64,000 nt of DNA from NCBI GenBank assembly GCA_026874595.1, contig CM049311.1, forward strand, positions 19,712,176 through 19,776,175, written 5' to 3'. Positions 24,323 through 35,689 of the stretch are shown in pieces. Source of the stretch: Sipunculus nudus. Its lineage: Eukaryota; Annelida; Sipuncula; Golfingiida; Sipunculidae. The first letter of the stretch is position 1; each line of letters begins with the position of its first letter. The notes below the pieces were generated by a model. The model made no database searches and was not told the DNA's origin. It saw only the letters and a program-made list of their open reading frames with translations. A program made the position numbers and the translations under genes.

Positions 24323-25362
24323 CCTCGGTTCGTCCTACGATCCTCCCGTTTCGGCTCACCTGGCGGTCCCTTCGTCCCTGGATGGACCTTTCCTTTCTCC
24401 TGCGCGGCGTTCCTTTTTCCATGGATGTCGATTGCACCATCTATACCGATGCGTCTCTCCTCGGTTGGGGGGCCCATCTTGCCGATCTTCGCGCTTCCGG
24501 GATATGGTCCCCGTCGGAACGTCTGCTCCATATCAATATCCTCGAACTGCGTGCCGTCCGTCGCGCGATCTCCCACTGGTCTCCTTGCTTGATCGGCCGT
24601 CACATTCTCATCCGGACCGACAATACCACGGTTGTGGCTTATATCAACAAGCAGGGCGGTACTCGGTCTCCCTCGCTCATGCAGGAGACTTACCTTTTGT
24701 TCGATCTATGCCTCTCTCTCCGGGTATCAGTTCGTGCATCCCATCTTCCGGGCGTGTCGAACATCCTCGCAGACGCCCTTTCCTGTCATCCGGAGTCTCT
24801 TCCTTCTCTGCCGCTCCTTCCGCTCCCGGTTATTCGGAGTGTTTTCGCTCGCCTAGGGCGGCCGGAATTCGATCTGTTCGATTTTCCGTCCCCCGCCCTT
24901 CTCCTACCTTCTGAGACGCGTCTACGTCACCCTCACGACCGTCTCCCCGACACGCCGCCATCCGGGTGGTCTCACCGGTTTCTTTTTGCGTTTCCGGCGC
25001 CTCCTCTCATCCGCCGTGTCCTTCTCCGCTTGTCCCGCGCGGACCAGACTACCCTGCTTCTCATCCTCCCGTTTCAACCTGCGGCTCCCTGGTTTCCTCT
25101 GTGGCGCTCGCTTCTCTCTCGCCCCCCGCTTATACTTCCGCTCCGCATCGCGCTCCCGTCGTTCCCTCGAGCGCGACGCCCGTTTCGGTCGTGCCCTCTA
25201 TGCGCATGCGTGCTCTCATCGGACACCTCAAAGATCAGGGCATTTCAAGTCCGGCTGCTCTCCTTGCCTCGGCTCCCCGTGGCCGTTCTTCGGACCGCAT
25301 CTATGACTCCTGGTGGCGTCTCTTCACAGAATGGGCGTCTTCCCGCGGAATCTCCCCTTTAG
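24275..25362 (+). pseudogene. DIRS RNase H and connecting region
   Basis: In the frame after the shift: TDASLLGWGAHL (first catalytic Asp), INILELRAV (Glu), RTDNTTVVAYINKQGG (Asp) and ASHLPGVSNILADALS (last Asp), the DIRS/Ngaro-type RNase H. Downstream FDLFDFPS and FAFPAPPLIRRVL match the conserved region between RNase H and recombinase in such elements. The 3' end overlaps the recombinase frame. Confidence 0.8.
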
Positions 25363-26345
25363 ATCCGTCGCTTGCGGCTGTTTTGGATTTTTTCGTGTTC
25401 TTACTGCAGGATTAACATTTATCCTATCCCTCTCTGCGTGGCTATCACGCCGCCCTCCTGTCGGTGCTCCATCCGCTGGGTCACGATCATGTCCTCCATC
25501 ACCCGTTGGTGTCGGACTTTCTCAAGGGGGTTCATGCCCGGGCGTCTCGTCCTCGGTATGTCGCGCCTTCCAGGCGCCTGGACGTCGTTTTACGTCACCT
25601 CAGTGAACCCCCTTATGAGCCGTTGCGTTCAGCCCATCTTCTCCATTTGTCTCGGAAAACGGTTTTCCTCCTTGCTCTTGCCTCGGCAGGTCGCCGTTCT
25701 GAGCTTCATGCCCTTGTGGCTGATTCGAAATTCACGCAAATTGCGGCTGACGGTTCGTCGCCACCCTACATTTTCCTCCGGATTTTTATAGGAAAAATCA
25801 AAATTTCGATGACCCTGCGTCTGCTTGGCACGTTCCAGCCCTCCCTAACGGTCAGTACCGTTATGGGGCTACCAATTGCCCGGTTCGTGCATTGCGTTAT
25901 TATCTCAAAGCTACTCATTCTTTACGGGGGGGGGGGGGGGCACAAGAAGTTGTTTATTTCTACAAAAGTCACATCTTCCAATAAGGAGATTAGCCCTATC
26001 ACCATTAGTGCGTGGCTCAAAGCTACTATCGTCGCCGCATATGAATCAGCTTCTCAATCCACAGTAGACCAACTTCACATCAAGGCCCATGACATTCGAG
26101 CTATTTCGACTTCCTTGGCCCATTTCTCCGGGATCTCACCCAATCAGTTGGTCAAGAAGGGATACTGGAAATCCCCATCTACGTTCACACGCTTCTATCT
26201 GAAAGATGTTCAGCTCCAGGCTTCGGGCCTCTACTCCATGGGCCCGGTGATCGCCTCGGGTGAGGTCCTGCATTTTCCCAGGACATCTTCTTCCTCTATG
26301 TCGGTTCCACCGCCGACGTCGTCTGCTGCTCCATCCCAGCACTGA
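24966..26345 (+). pseudogene. DIRS tyrosine recombinase
   Basis: Core-binding region contains YDSWWRLFTEWASSRGI. Catalytic region shows Arg in ASAGRRSELHAL, the HxxR box in AHDIRAIS, and the nucleophile Tyr in FTRFYLKD. TAA at 25413-25415 interrupts an otherwise continuous frame. Sense shifts to another frame around 25752-25765 (PVRALRYYL lies there) and returns at a G15 run (25926-25940), so two frameshifts compensate. It would insert the circular DNA intermediate. Most of the N-terminal 80 residues may be untranslated. Confidence 0.82.
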
Positions 26346-26404
26346 GATTCCTCGTTCCAGCGTTACAGGTAGGTGCTCCCTCCCCAAGGCATGTCTGTTT
26401 TTTT

Positions 26405-26514
26405 CTCATTAATACAGAAACAGCTCACAATTATGTTTACGTAATAAAACCCCCCCATTCCCTCCCTGTGAATGGTGGTTTTGTTAGTAAACTGTTGTGA
26501 GCTTTTCTGTATTA
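26405..26514. repeat. DIRS internal complementary region
   Basis: First half is the exact complement of the left end (21082 inward); second half, from CCCCCCATTCCCTCCC, is the exact complement of the right end (26755 inward). The two meet at about 26450, representing the circle junction. This is the hallmark of DIRS elements as opposed to Ngaro or PAT. Confidence 0.92.
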
Positions 26515-26553
26515 CAAACATCGCTCCCTCCCAGTCCTCTTCCTTACGCCTTC

Positions 26554-26755
26554 GAAAATGTGATTATGGGTAACGGAAGTGTGACCTACATACAAGGGAA
26601 CGAGGCGGGATGGGCAATAATAGGCCCAATAAGGGAAAATTTTCGGTTGGCTTACTCTGGCATATAAACTTTAACAGAGAAAATTCTCATTAATACAGAA
26701 AAGCTCACAACAGTTTACTAACAAAACCACCATTCACAGGGAGGGAATGGGGGGG
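26554..26755. repeat. DIRS right inverted terminal repeat
   Basis: Begins GAAAATGTGATTATGGG, the complement of 21243-21259, and ends in G7 at 26755. It extends about 30 bp beyond homology to the left repeat; that extension is templated only in the internal region. Confidence 0.9.
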
Positions 26756-27804
26756 ATTTAATCCTCACAAACATTTCTGAGACATTCATGTACTTCCATC
26801 TTTTGAACATAATAAAGCTCAGATGTTGCAAGTCTTGTGTTTGCAAGTCTCTAAATTCATAGACTGAAAACAGCAGAGATTTATGTCAATTCTGCTAGTA
26901 TTTTATCAACAAATTCATGGTGATTGTATTCAATTTCCTGCCTCATGCAGCCTTCATGTTCCCAACAATCTTTGAAATCAGGAAAAAAATCATAGAATAT
27001 GATTAGCTCAAACTAGAAAGTGGCTAGTCTGTCATATTTTTTCTCACGTCAAAACTGTGTATGCCCTGGAAGACTGACTTAGTGGCTGTTTATTGTAGAA
27101 ATAGTTCTTTTAACCTCTCTGTGACCACAAGACAGACAGATGGACATTTATAAAATAAATGCTCATCAAAGTTTCATTATATTCAGTACAATGAGCCTCA
27201 CTGAAGATGTGCCAAACTAGAGTGTGTCAAATCAATTACTATGGAATTCATCAGTGAAACCCAGCAAAACATCAGGGAATACATTTTCATGAAATGCTTG
27301 GAAGCATGTGACTGTGAGGTTGCTATTCAGTTGACTGTAGTCTGATGTATCTGTGGGCATGGGATATGATAAGGTTATGAGTTCTACATTCCCCTGGCCA
27401 GTGCTGATGTAATAAGTCATATGACTTTCATCATATGATTATGCCTATTTCATTTAATATACAGGTTTACAGACAGGCCATGGGCATATCCTTTAAGTAA
27501 AATAAAACTAGAAATCTACATTCAAAGGAATGCAAGCCTTCACCAATAATGGGTCCGTATTGTGGGATACTGCCCTATCTGTGTTTGGGTTTTCATATTC
27601 GGCCCATATTTTCAGGTTCATTAAATTATAAATGACTACATTTGTGAATATTACTTGACAACGTTCCTGAATCCGGATCATGTGAGGGATCCATACAGTA
27701 ATGCAATCGATTCTTCTTTGGTCAATTCCCAAAATGGCCTGAAACATAAGATTCCGTCCATGACTGCAGAATTTATGTTGTGAACAAACACAAACACACA
27801 CACA

Positions 27805-27855
<51 letters not shown>

Positions 27856-28497
27856 ACACATGAAAGGAAATGATCACATAACCTCCTGGTAGGGACAAAT
27901 ATTGTTTGCCTTAAAGAAGATAAATCTAGTTTGGTAAAGATTTACTAACATACAAAGCTTGCACGAAATGCTTGAGATCTAAGAATTAATCCCTTCACCC
28001 AACCTCTTTGTGCCCCAGGTGCTCAACTGGTCAAATAATGCACAGGTGTGGTATGTCTGTGTGTTGGATGTAAGTAAGCTGTTGTATACACACAAAGCAG
28101 CAACTCGGGATCAGCTACTTAAATGGCTCATACCAACATACTTGAAAATGATGCAATAGCTGTTGAAAATGACGACGTATTATACTGAAGCCACTTATCC
28201 TGTTGTCACAGCAGGTTATAAAAATAGCGTTCAAGGTGAACAGCCATGACTAATATTTCAGATGCAATGTGTACTACAGGATACGATCAAAATAAGATGA
28301 AAAAAAATGCACAAGATGGGTACAGCTGATTTTCATGCAACTAGAAAATGCTTCTTTAACATATTCTGGTTTGATTAGGAACATGACTGTTTATGAAAAA
28401 TTTGAAACACTTATCGCATCCGAGGTCAAATTTAAATTAAGTAAGAAGTTTCACAATTACACAAGTGCTTCTTTCAAAGTTATTTTTTTGCCACCAG
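26756..28497. other. Rest of intron 3
   Basis: AT-rich sequence with a (CA)n tract. An open frame immediately upstream of exon 4 is intronic: it lacks MRH motifs and is separated by a good polypyrimidine-AG acceptor. Confidence 0.6.
27785..27861. repeat. (CA)n microsatellite
   Basis: About 77 bp of CA repeats with a few CAAA and TACA interruptions. Confidence 0.95.
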
Positions 28498-28709
28498 ATG
28501 GAGCCACTGCAAGTTGTGGAACAAACACCAGTGCATGTTTGCTGGATGGTACGAGTAGCTTCAGTGTTGGTCAGCCAAAGGACCACCTGGTGGTCAGGGA
28601 CGGCAAGCTGACCCTCACGTACACCACATCTGACACTGACCATAAACCTGCCGGCTGCACCACCAACCCTCAGACTACGATATCGTTTGAATGCCCTCAG
28701 AGAGGCCAG
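28498..28709 (+). CDS. IGF2R: CI-MPR exon 4: MRH domain 2, C-terminal part
   Basis: Residues 212-282. Contains SACLL (Leu replaces the sugar-binding Gln), VGQPKD (human VGQPRD), AGC and TISFEC. Acceptor CCACCAG, donor GTAACA. Domain 2 has the full cysteine set but not the sugar-contact residues. Confidence 0.93.
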
Positions 28710-29828
28710 GTAACATTTCTTCCACACACACAATAGTTTTAAAACATTTGGGCAGTACAGATTAATGAAATTGGTGTGTTCACACGGACATTTTACACCA
28801 ATGCATGATGTGTACATTTCACATATAACACAAAGTACTAAATTGCTGACATAAGCATTTGTGATTGCACTGTGACAGTTTTTGCTGCTTCCAAACATGA
28901 TCTTCACCATTTTGAATGTGAATTGAGTGTAAACGCAGCACTTTCACTAAGCGGATAATTTCGATTCCCATCAGAAATGGTTTGAAACCACCTCCTGAAG
29001 TGGATTCAAAATGTTTTGGCCAAAATAGTTTGAAAACGCTTTGGATAGCCATGTGAACACTTGATTCACATTCAAAACAGTGTGAAACCATTTTATATTT
29101 TCTGCATGAAAGGAGTATAAGAGAATTTTTTGGCCATATTTGCCATATATGTCCTGTATAATACATAAGAGACTGGCAGAGAGGCAAAAAATAGACTTGT
29201 TTTTCTGAGATCTTGGCAAACCCATCTACATAAAAAAGGCTTTTTTTCTGAGATATTTGCAAGCCTTATCCTATCTACATAAAATAGACTTGTTTTTCAG
29301 AGATATTGAATTAATTTGTATGAATGTTATATATTACAAGCTATCTTTTTAAATTCCATCTTATTAAATATACCAGTATCTTCTTATTTCCTTTCTGCTT
29401 ACCATTTGGTTGTGCCATTGTCCTATTATAAATCATCATAAAATTTCAATTGGTGCCCCAATTTTTCTCAAATTTCAGAGTAACTAGTTATGTGCAGTAA
29501 GCTCTTTGATATATGAACAGTTAGATACAGCAAGTTTTCTCTAATTTCTTAGTAACTATATCACCAATACAGCATTTTATATATGACAAATTAAGTACAG
29601 TAAGATCTCTAAGGTATGAACAATTATGTACAGTAAGCTCCCTTATGTATTAACAATTATGTACAGTAAGCTCTCTTATATGTGAACAATTTAGTACAGT
29701 AAGCATTCTTATATATGAACACTTATGTAGTGTAAGCTCACTCTTATTCCAGAGTAAACTATATCAGCAATACAGCATTTTGTATTTGAAAGATTGTGTA
29801 CACTAAGCTCTCTTTTCTGTTTGCCCAG
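28710..29828. other. Intron 4 with a minisatellite at its 3' end
   Basis: AT-rich; the last 340 bp are a 33-bp repeat described separately. Nothing else is recognised. Confidence 0.6.
29490..29815. repeat. 33-bp minisatellite running into the exon 5 acceptor
   Basis: Regular units start with GTACAGTAAGCTCTCTTATA at 29595, 29628, 29661, 29694 and 29727, with looser copies at 29492 and 29798. The last copy, GTACACTAAGCTCTCTTTTC, supplies the pyrimidine tract of the exon 5 3' splice site. Confidence 0.8.
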
Positions 29829-29985
29829 GCCAGAGGTCCTCGTTTATTATCATCAGAGAACTGCCACTATGATATATTGTGGGAGACAGAATATGCATGT
29901 CCTGAAGAAACACTGGTGTCCAACAGCTGTAAGCTGACCTCTGACCTCCATGGGGTCAACGTTGACCTGACCCCACTGACTGCAA
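29829..29985 (+). CDS. IGF2R: CI-MPR exon 5: MRH domain 3, N-terminal part
   Basis: Residues 283-335. NCHYDILWETEYACPE matches human NCRYEIEWITEYACHR, and VDLTPL matches IDLTPL. Acceptor TTGCCCAG, donor GTAAGT, phase 1. First exon of the first sugar-binding domain. Confidence 0.94.
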
Positions 29986-31408
29986 GTAAGTTAAGAATGA
30001 CACTTTTGGGGTTGATCTCATGATCTACATTTACGTACAAGGTAACTTGTACCAAGGAGATTTAATTAGATGGAGTTAGCACTTGGATTGCAGATAGCAT
30101 CTGATGTTGCCTGGTGCTTGCCTGTTGGCACTTGGGTTATCCCTGATACATGGCCCAGGATACCACAGAATCGCTTGAAAAGGAAGCTATCATATCAGTC
30201 CTGCACAAGAAACATATTCTTTTCAGAGGTAATGAATTTCTAATATATAAATTTTAGTTAGCACTGTAAAGTTGTGGGTTACTTCGTATTGAACTAGATT
30301 TCACAAGGGATCTGTTCTAATGAAGAAAATAAAATCTGCAAAAATTATGTTATTCTATAGGAATGCCACCTCACTTCTAGGCTTGGAAAGACCAATCTTT
30401 AGGAATGGCTTGCTTTTTTCACCAACAAGTTAAACACAATAAATTACATTAATGGCAAGCAAATAAACTAAACTTTTCAGAAAAATGAAAATAACAGTGT
30501 AACTGTGCTGTAAAGTCAGATACAATACTGGACAAGCTGAGATTGAAAGCAGCGGGACTCCAACATCACTGTGTGGCAACCAGTATATAAGGGTATGGTA
30601 CCTGGTGACTACACTTATATGTGTCTTTTAATTAGATAATTCGCATGCATAAACTTCTGCTTGCATACAAATTTTATGAAAATTCATGCGAATCATCCAG
30701 CACACTAATGCTAAGGCTTAGCTACAGCAAGCAGCATCGGACGCAGCAATTGTACTGACTGACTTTTAAGAGGTGTCGCCATAACAACAGGCAGCAGCAA
30801 TGAAGCCTCAGGCTCTGCCATGCATGTCTCTTTGATGCTGATCATTGATCCCAGTGCTAACTTCATTTATTAAATTTTCTTTCTTATTCATTAGTTAATT
30901 CCTTAAACGTTCAAAACAGCTGAGCTAATACTTGGCATCAAATTACAACAAATAAAATACCAAACTGCATAATCCTCACATATATCCCTGTTCCATTCAA
31001 ATACTTAAGAAAATATCTTGACAAGCTCTTCAGAAGATTTGAATTCAGAAAAATTGTGTATTTTTGTCAATTTTCTGTGAAAATTTGTTTTATTTATTAA
31101 ATTAAGATGATATAGAAATAAGTAATAATCAGTTCTGTCCCTCCACAAATTTTATTTTATACTTTTAACTTTCATATATCATAACCTCCTGTGTCCTAGA
31201 ATTCCTATAAACTACTCTCAACCTCCTGAGACTAACAAAGGCAACATGTTCAACCCCAGTTCCTTCAATTTGATCAAGTTCAGCAATCAGCCATATTATA
31301 TCAGCATCGCAAAAATTTGCCATCAAGGGGCTGAGGGCAGTTACAAAACTTGTTTAAAAAAATTTTTCACATACCTCATAAAAATAAAATATTTGATTTA
31401 TTTTTTAG

Positions 31409-31586
31409 AAACAGTGAAGTACCACGTGGATGTCCCAGAGAAGGGCACATCTAGGACATACGTTTACTACTTAAACGTGTGCGGAGACGCCACAGCCTGC
31501 TCACCTGGAGAATCTGCCTGTCAAAAGGCAAAGGACAGCGCAGACTTTCACAAATCCCTTGGCAAAACTGACACTCAGACATTGAG
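31409..31586 (+). CDS. IGF2R: CI-MPR exon 6: MRH domain 3, middle
   Basis: Residues 335-394. VYYLNVCGD aligns with human LFYLNVCGE. SACQKAKDS aligns with AVCQVKKSD and carries the sugar-contact Gln (residue 373). The exon ends LGKTDTQTL. Acceptor TTTTTTAG, donor GTTAGT. Confidence 0.94.
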
Positions 31587-32698
31587 GTTAGTCAAGGACA
31601 AAATAACAGGATCTAGGCCACACTCAGAAATATGAAATCAGTTTCGGTTCTTGTAAATCGTTCACTTTATAATAGTGAATCCAAAACTGGTGAAACTGCG
31701 AAACCATCTCCAGAGGAGGTTTTGGTTTGGGTTTCGCCAAAAGGTCCATTTGACATTGCATGGTGATAACATTGGGCCAAAATAGTGCTATTTTGTTATT
31801 TATTTTATTAATTGATCCTGGTGATGCCTGCCAGAGTTAAATAGGCAATTGAGGCATAAACAGGTGATCAGAAGTGTTTTGAATTCAATATTCCCTGCTT
31901 TAGCCCTGTAGGGCCTATAGCTACAGATGAGGCACACATTATATATACCGGTATCTTTGTTGTTTGACATGTGGCTATGTTGAAGAACATAGGGATACAG
32001 TCTATTTTCATCATAATTGCAATATAAATTGGCCAATTACAATTAATAATGCTCACATTAGGTCTTAAAGAGCCCAGGCATAGATCTCTCATTTTTGGTA
32101 ACATTTTCATCATTATTTCATTTAATTTTATGAATTGATTTAAGATATTATTATAATTTTTCTGTCTAAACAAAAACCATCAACTTATTTATACAAGGCC
32201 AAACCACACAGATCCAGTTTTCCTGAAACCAAAACTGATTAGTTCAATGTAATGGATTTTTGTCACAGTAAAAGAGGAACAGAAATATTTTACTGTGCAT
32301 ATTTTACAAAGCCTCTGCTATTGTCTTTGTACAAAAAAAGTAAATTTTCATAAAATTCGGATGAAATTTACATGAAGTGGCTGAATTTAAAACGGCTTTC
32401 AAGGAAAAACAGCAAACAGTTTATATAACTAAAAAATGTATAATTCCAAAGATGAAACTTCTTTCACCTTATTATAATAAATTTTATTATGCTGACTATA
32501 ACATTACCATTTTTGTCTGTGAGGGCCTTGTCTTCTAAATCAAAGGTAAATGTCTTGTGTCTTTTTTTAATGAAGAATAAAGCTAAACTGTTGACAGAAA
32601 TCTGGCTAGTTTAATGACTTCTTGCAAGATCTACTGATTTTATGACATACATCTAAATAACAAAATATTACTATATTGTTAGTTTAACTTTTTTACAG

Positions 32699-32802
32699 AT
32701 ATGCTGATCGTATATTGACCTTGACCTACAAAGAGGGAGACAGATGTTCCAGTCATTTCAAAAGAACTACAGTCATTCAGTTCAAGTGTAACCACACGGC
32801 GT
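32699..32802 (+). CDS. IGF2R: CI-MPR exon 7: MRH domain 3, C-terminal part
   Basis: Residues 394-429. EGDRCSSHFKRTTVIQFKC aligns with human GGDECSSGFQRMSVINFEC; Arg416 is the sugar contact, 8 before the last Cys. Sequon NHT aligns with human NKT. The donor GTAAGT is the parent of a downstream minisatellite. Confidence 0.94.
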
Positions 32803-33195
32803 GTAAGTCACCACGCAAGGTTTACATATAAAACAGAATATAACTCATCACACAGTGTTTACATGCAAGCACACAGAATGAAAGTTATCATGTAATGTTG
32901 TTCTCCATGCTTTGTTAAAATGTAACCACATAGCATGTTACTCTCCACACAAGGACTTCACGGAACCACTTAGCTTGTTAGTGAACACACGAGGTTTACA
33001 TGTTACAAATGTAATCACAAAGCATGTAAATCATGAAGTGAGTTTACATGTTATTACTGTACATGTCATCACATAGCATGCAAGGTAAGGTAGCATGCAA
33101 CCCTGTAGCACGTAACTCACCTCATGAGGTTTTCATGTAACTACATATTAACCCCATTGCATGTAATTCACCACATAAGGTTTTCATGTTAACAA
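32784..33195 (+). repeat. Minisatellite derived from the exon 7 end and donor
   Basis: The exon/donor text TGTAACCACACGGCGTGTAA plus GTCACCACGCAAGGTTTACAT recurs in decayed form near 32930, 33011, 33064, 33098 and 33150 (for example TGTAACCACATAGCATGTTA and AGCACGTAACTCACC). Units are roughly 50-80 bp. The exon part encodes a conserved CNHTA, so the intron copies are derivatives. Confidence 0.7.
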
Positions 33196-33209
33196 CTACA
33201 TAGCAACAC

Positions 33210-33415
33210 AGTAAAAATACACACAGTAACACCATGTTATAACAAGTGATAAATTAGAGTGTACAGATACATTAAAATACATACAAAAAAACATGTTATA
33301 ACAAGTGATAATTTAGAGTGTACAGATACATTAAAATACATACAATAAAACCATGTTGCAACATATAGATACAATTAAATATACAGATATATAAAAATAC
33401 ATACATTAAAACCAA
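33210..33415. repeat. 59-60-bp minisatellite
   Basis: Units begin CATGTTATAACAAGTGATAA at 33233 and 33292 and CATGTTGCAACATATAGATA at 33352, each followed by TACAGATACATTAAAATACA. About 3.5 copies, directly after the exon 7-derived array. Confidence 0.85.
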
Positions 33416-33467
33416 GCTGTGACATACATGTTTAAAGCATTCATTAAACAAATTCATTTGCTTACAG

Positions 33468-33629
33468 CTGATGAAGGGAGAGGTCAGCCAGTGTTTAACC
33501 GTGAGGAGGCATGTACATACATATTTGACTGGGACACCAAGTATGCTTGCTTACCCATTGACCTCAGGTGTTCTGTTGCTGATGGCAACAGGCAGTTTGA
33601 CCTCTCAACTTTGACCAGGACAAACCAGG
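33468..33629 (+). CDS. IGF2R: CI-MPR exon 8: end of domain 3 site, start of MRH domain 4
   Basis: Residues 429-483. REEACTYIFDWDTKYAC aligns with human GEVDCTYFFTWDTEYAC. Glu441 and Tyr446 complete the domain 3 sugar-binding set. FDLSTLTR opens the domain 4 core. Acceptor CTTACAG, donor GTAAGC. Confidence 0.94.
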
Positions 33630-34532
33630 GTAAGCATTATTTGAAATAGCTTAAAATGATAGTAACAAACAAGATGTTAGAATGTCTATATGTATGAAAG
33701 TGCTACACATTGCAGTCTGATTACAAGTTTTATAAATCATTATCATGCTGTAGAAATAAAACCACAATTAAATCAGTTGATTCAGCAGTTCTTATTTACT
33801 CAAAACTAACTTTTAAGTGAATATGGTGGTTATACTTCTCAACTTCATCTCATTAAATTAGACTTTATTAAACAGGACATTTTTGTCGTAACAAATATTG
33901 CATTATCTCCATTGTAAATTAATCTTGTTAGTTTGTTTTGTCAGTAAATTTTAACATTTGCCTCATGTAGTTGCATAATGTCTGTTGAGACACATTTACG
34001 TTCAGTGAAAATTAACTTGTATTTTAGACTGTCCCCCTGAAAAACCACTTAAAGTTACAGTCAGTTCCATGCACACATTCCCTAATTCTACAGTGACCCT
34101 GTGGGAAATATGAGTTTTCTGCAGATTGAACTTTTGTAACCTTGAGACCAACTCAACAAGAAAAAAATAAATCATTTCAGTTGGGAGTTATATTTTATTT
34201 ACAGCAACGTGCAAGTGACTGCATGTGTGAGTTAATTATTACCCCCCCCCCCATAATAAAGCTCCATTTTAAGCTTTTTAGAGTGTTACGGTCAACAGTC
34301 AGGCCTTTCCAGGGTTAGTGAATAAATTTACCAAAATCTTATAATTTTCCTAGCCACATTGACCTTATTTTTATTCCCAAGTTGTTCAGTGTAGACTTCA
34401 CTTAATAACATGTTTTATGGAAAGAGTTACCTGTAATATGTGATTGTGGGTAACTTTTGTAAAGGATTTTTATTCTTTGAATTATTTGTGTGAATATTAT
34501 ATCATGATTTTCAACTTCACATGTATTTTCAG

Positions 34533-34658
34533 AGAACTGGGAGGCTATATCAAGTGGTCAGAAGCCAGGGGAGCATTACATGGTCAACATGTGTCACAAC
34601 CTGACAAACATGGGGACAGCCGTGGGATGTCCACCAGGAGGCGCAGCATGTCACATTG
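34533..34658 (+). CDS. IGF2R: CI-MPR exon 9: MRH domain 4, middle
   Basis: Residues 483-525. NWEAI matches human NWEAV; EHYMVNMCHNL matches the FINICHRV segment; sequon NLT. GGAACHI has His where binding domains have Gln, so domain 4 is not expected to bind sugar. Confidence 0.92.
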
Positions 34659-35439
34659 GTAACTAAAATGGTGCTCAGTAGAGCAGTTGACTCTGCGAAA
34701 GAAAACAGTCCTCCTCTCCAGATCTGCAACAAAATTTAATGTGATCTGACCACCCCATGTCACTGCCCTCAACAACATTTTGTTGAAATTGGTTCAGTAT
34801 TTTTCATGGGATCCTGATAATTGACAAACGATAAACAAACAAACATACAGACATGGCTGAAGACATAACCTCTTTGCCAGAGGTAATTACTTAGTATTCA
34901 TCTCAAAATATTTTTATGAAGTAGGAACAACAGATGGAATAGGCTATGTCAACATGTTTATAATAACATGCACAGGTTTTAAATTATATCTCAAGTGACA
35001 TTACAGTATGCATTACAAAACATTGTTATAATAGAAATTCTTATACTTATGGATAATTATCTCCATGAGTACAGCTCTATATATTGTTTTAACAATATTA
35101 ATGGATCTTTTTGTGAATTTTTCAGCAATAATGGTGGCTGAAGTAAAGTTAGTAATAAACAGTCATCACCCATTCATAAAACATTTATCACTCACCCTAT
35201 CTGTTTACAGTATGTTTAAGTATGTATCCATTGAAAAGTTTATTGTTGTATGAATGTGTATGTGTGTGTTTTCATTAAAAAAATTAAAAATGATATTGTT
35301 ATGTGGATTTTAGACAAGTTTGTGTGCATATCATATGCATCTTTTTATATAATGTGTATTGTGCATAATCGTGATGTTCTAATCAAATTATCAGACTGTT
35401 TTATCAGTTTAACCGTTGCCTTGTGCTGTTTTTATTTAG
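34659..35439. other. Intron 9
   Basis: Around 34690-34890 there is old repeat sequence ending ACATAACCTCTTTGCCAGAGGTAATTACTT, which looks like a degraded 3' tail of a dispersed element. The rest is AT-rich with nothing recognised. Confidence 0.4.
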
Positions 35440-35586
35440 GAGACAAAGCAGTGAGTCTTGGTAGATATCAACAAAGTCCAACATACGACAAAAACACACA
35501 AGCCATTAAAATACGCTACACTGGTGGGAGTTCCTGTGGAAGTGGGAAAACAATAGAGTCTTTGTTCACTCTCAAATGTAGCCCAG
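35440..35586 (+). CDS. IGF2R: CI-MPR exon 10: MRH domain 4, C-terminal part
   Basis: Residues 525-574. SLGRYQQSP, IKIRYTGGSSCGSGK and FTLKC align with human NLGKFISSP, IQLSYSDGDDCGHGK and ITLVC. Acceptor TTATTTAG, donor GTAAGT. Confidence 0.93.
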
Positions 35587-35689
35587 GTAAGTCAGTTACA
35601 CTTACCACGAGTGAGACAAGATGTTGTATTAGGAATGTGTTATAAAACATTTATATTTTATGAACCCTTTATACTTCTCTGAGATCAGC

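Larger units (their letters stand above)
21082..26755 (+). mobile_element. DIRS-like tyrosine-recombinase retrotransposon
   Basis: A 5.7-kb GC-rich block in intron 3, same orientation as the gene. Order: left inverted repeat, gag, RT, RNase H, tyrosine recombinase, internal complementary region, right inverted repeat, which is the DIRS-1 plan. The internal region (26405-26514) is the exact complement of both outer ends joined, as expected from replication through a circle. No target duplication is seen, as is usual for recombinase insertion. Reading frames carry four frameshifts and one stop, so this copy is probably not autonomous, although sequencing error in homopolymers cannot be excluded. 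No DPPY-type adenine methylase motif was recognised. Confidence 0.93.

Noticed and set aside
24850-25150. DAM-type methyltransferase between RNase H and recombinase
   Set aside because: Some DIRS elements have one, but no DPPY or SAM-binding motif is visible here.
27508-27861. 117-codon minus-strand frame
   Set aside because: Its first third is translation of a (CA)n microsatellite.
28335-28736. 133-codon frame that includes exon 4
   Set aside because: Only 28498-28709 is MRH sequence in phase with exon 3; the part before it is intron ending in a pyrimidine tract and CAG.
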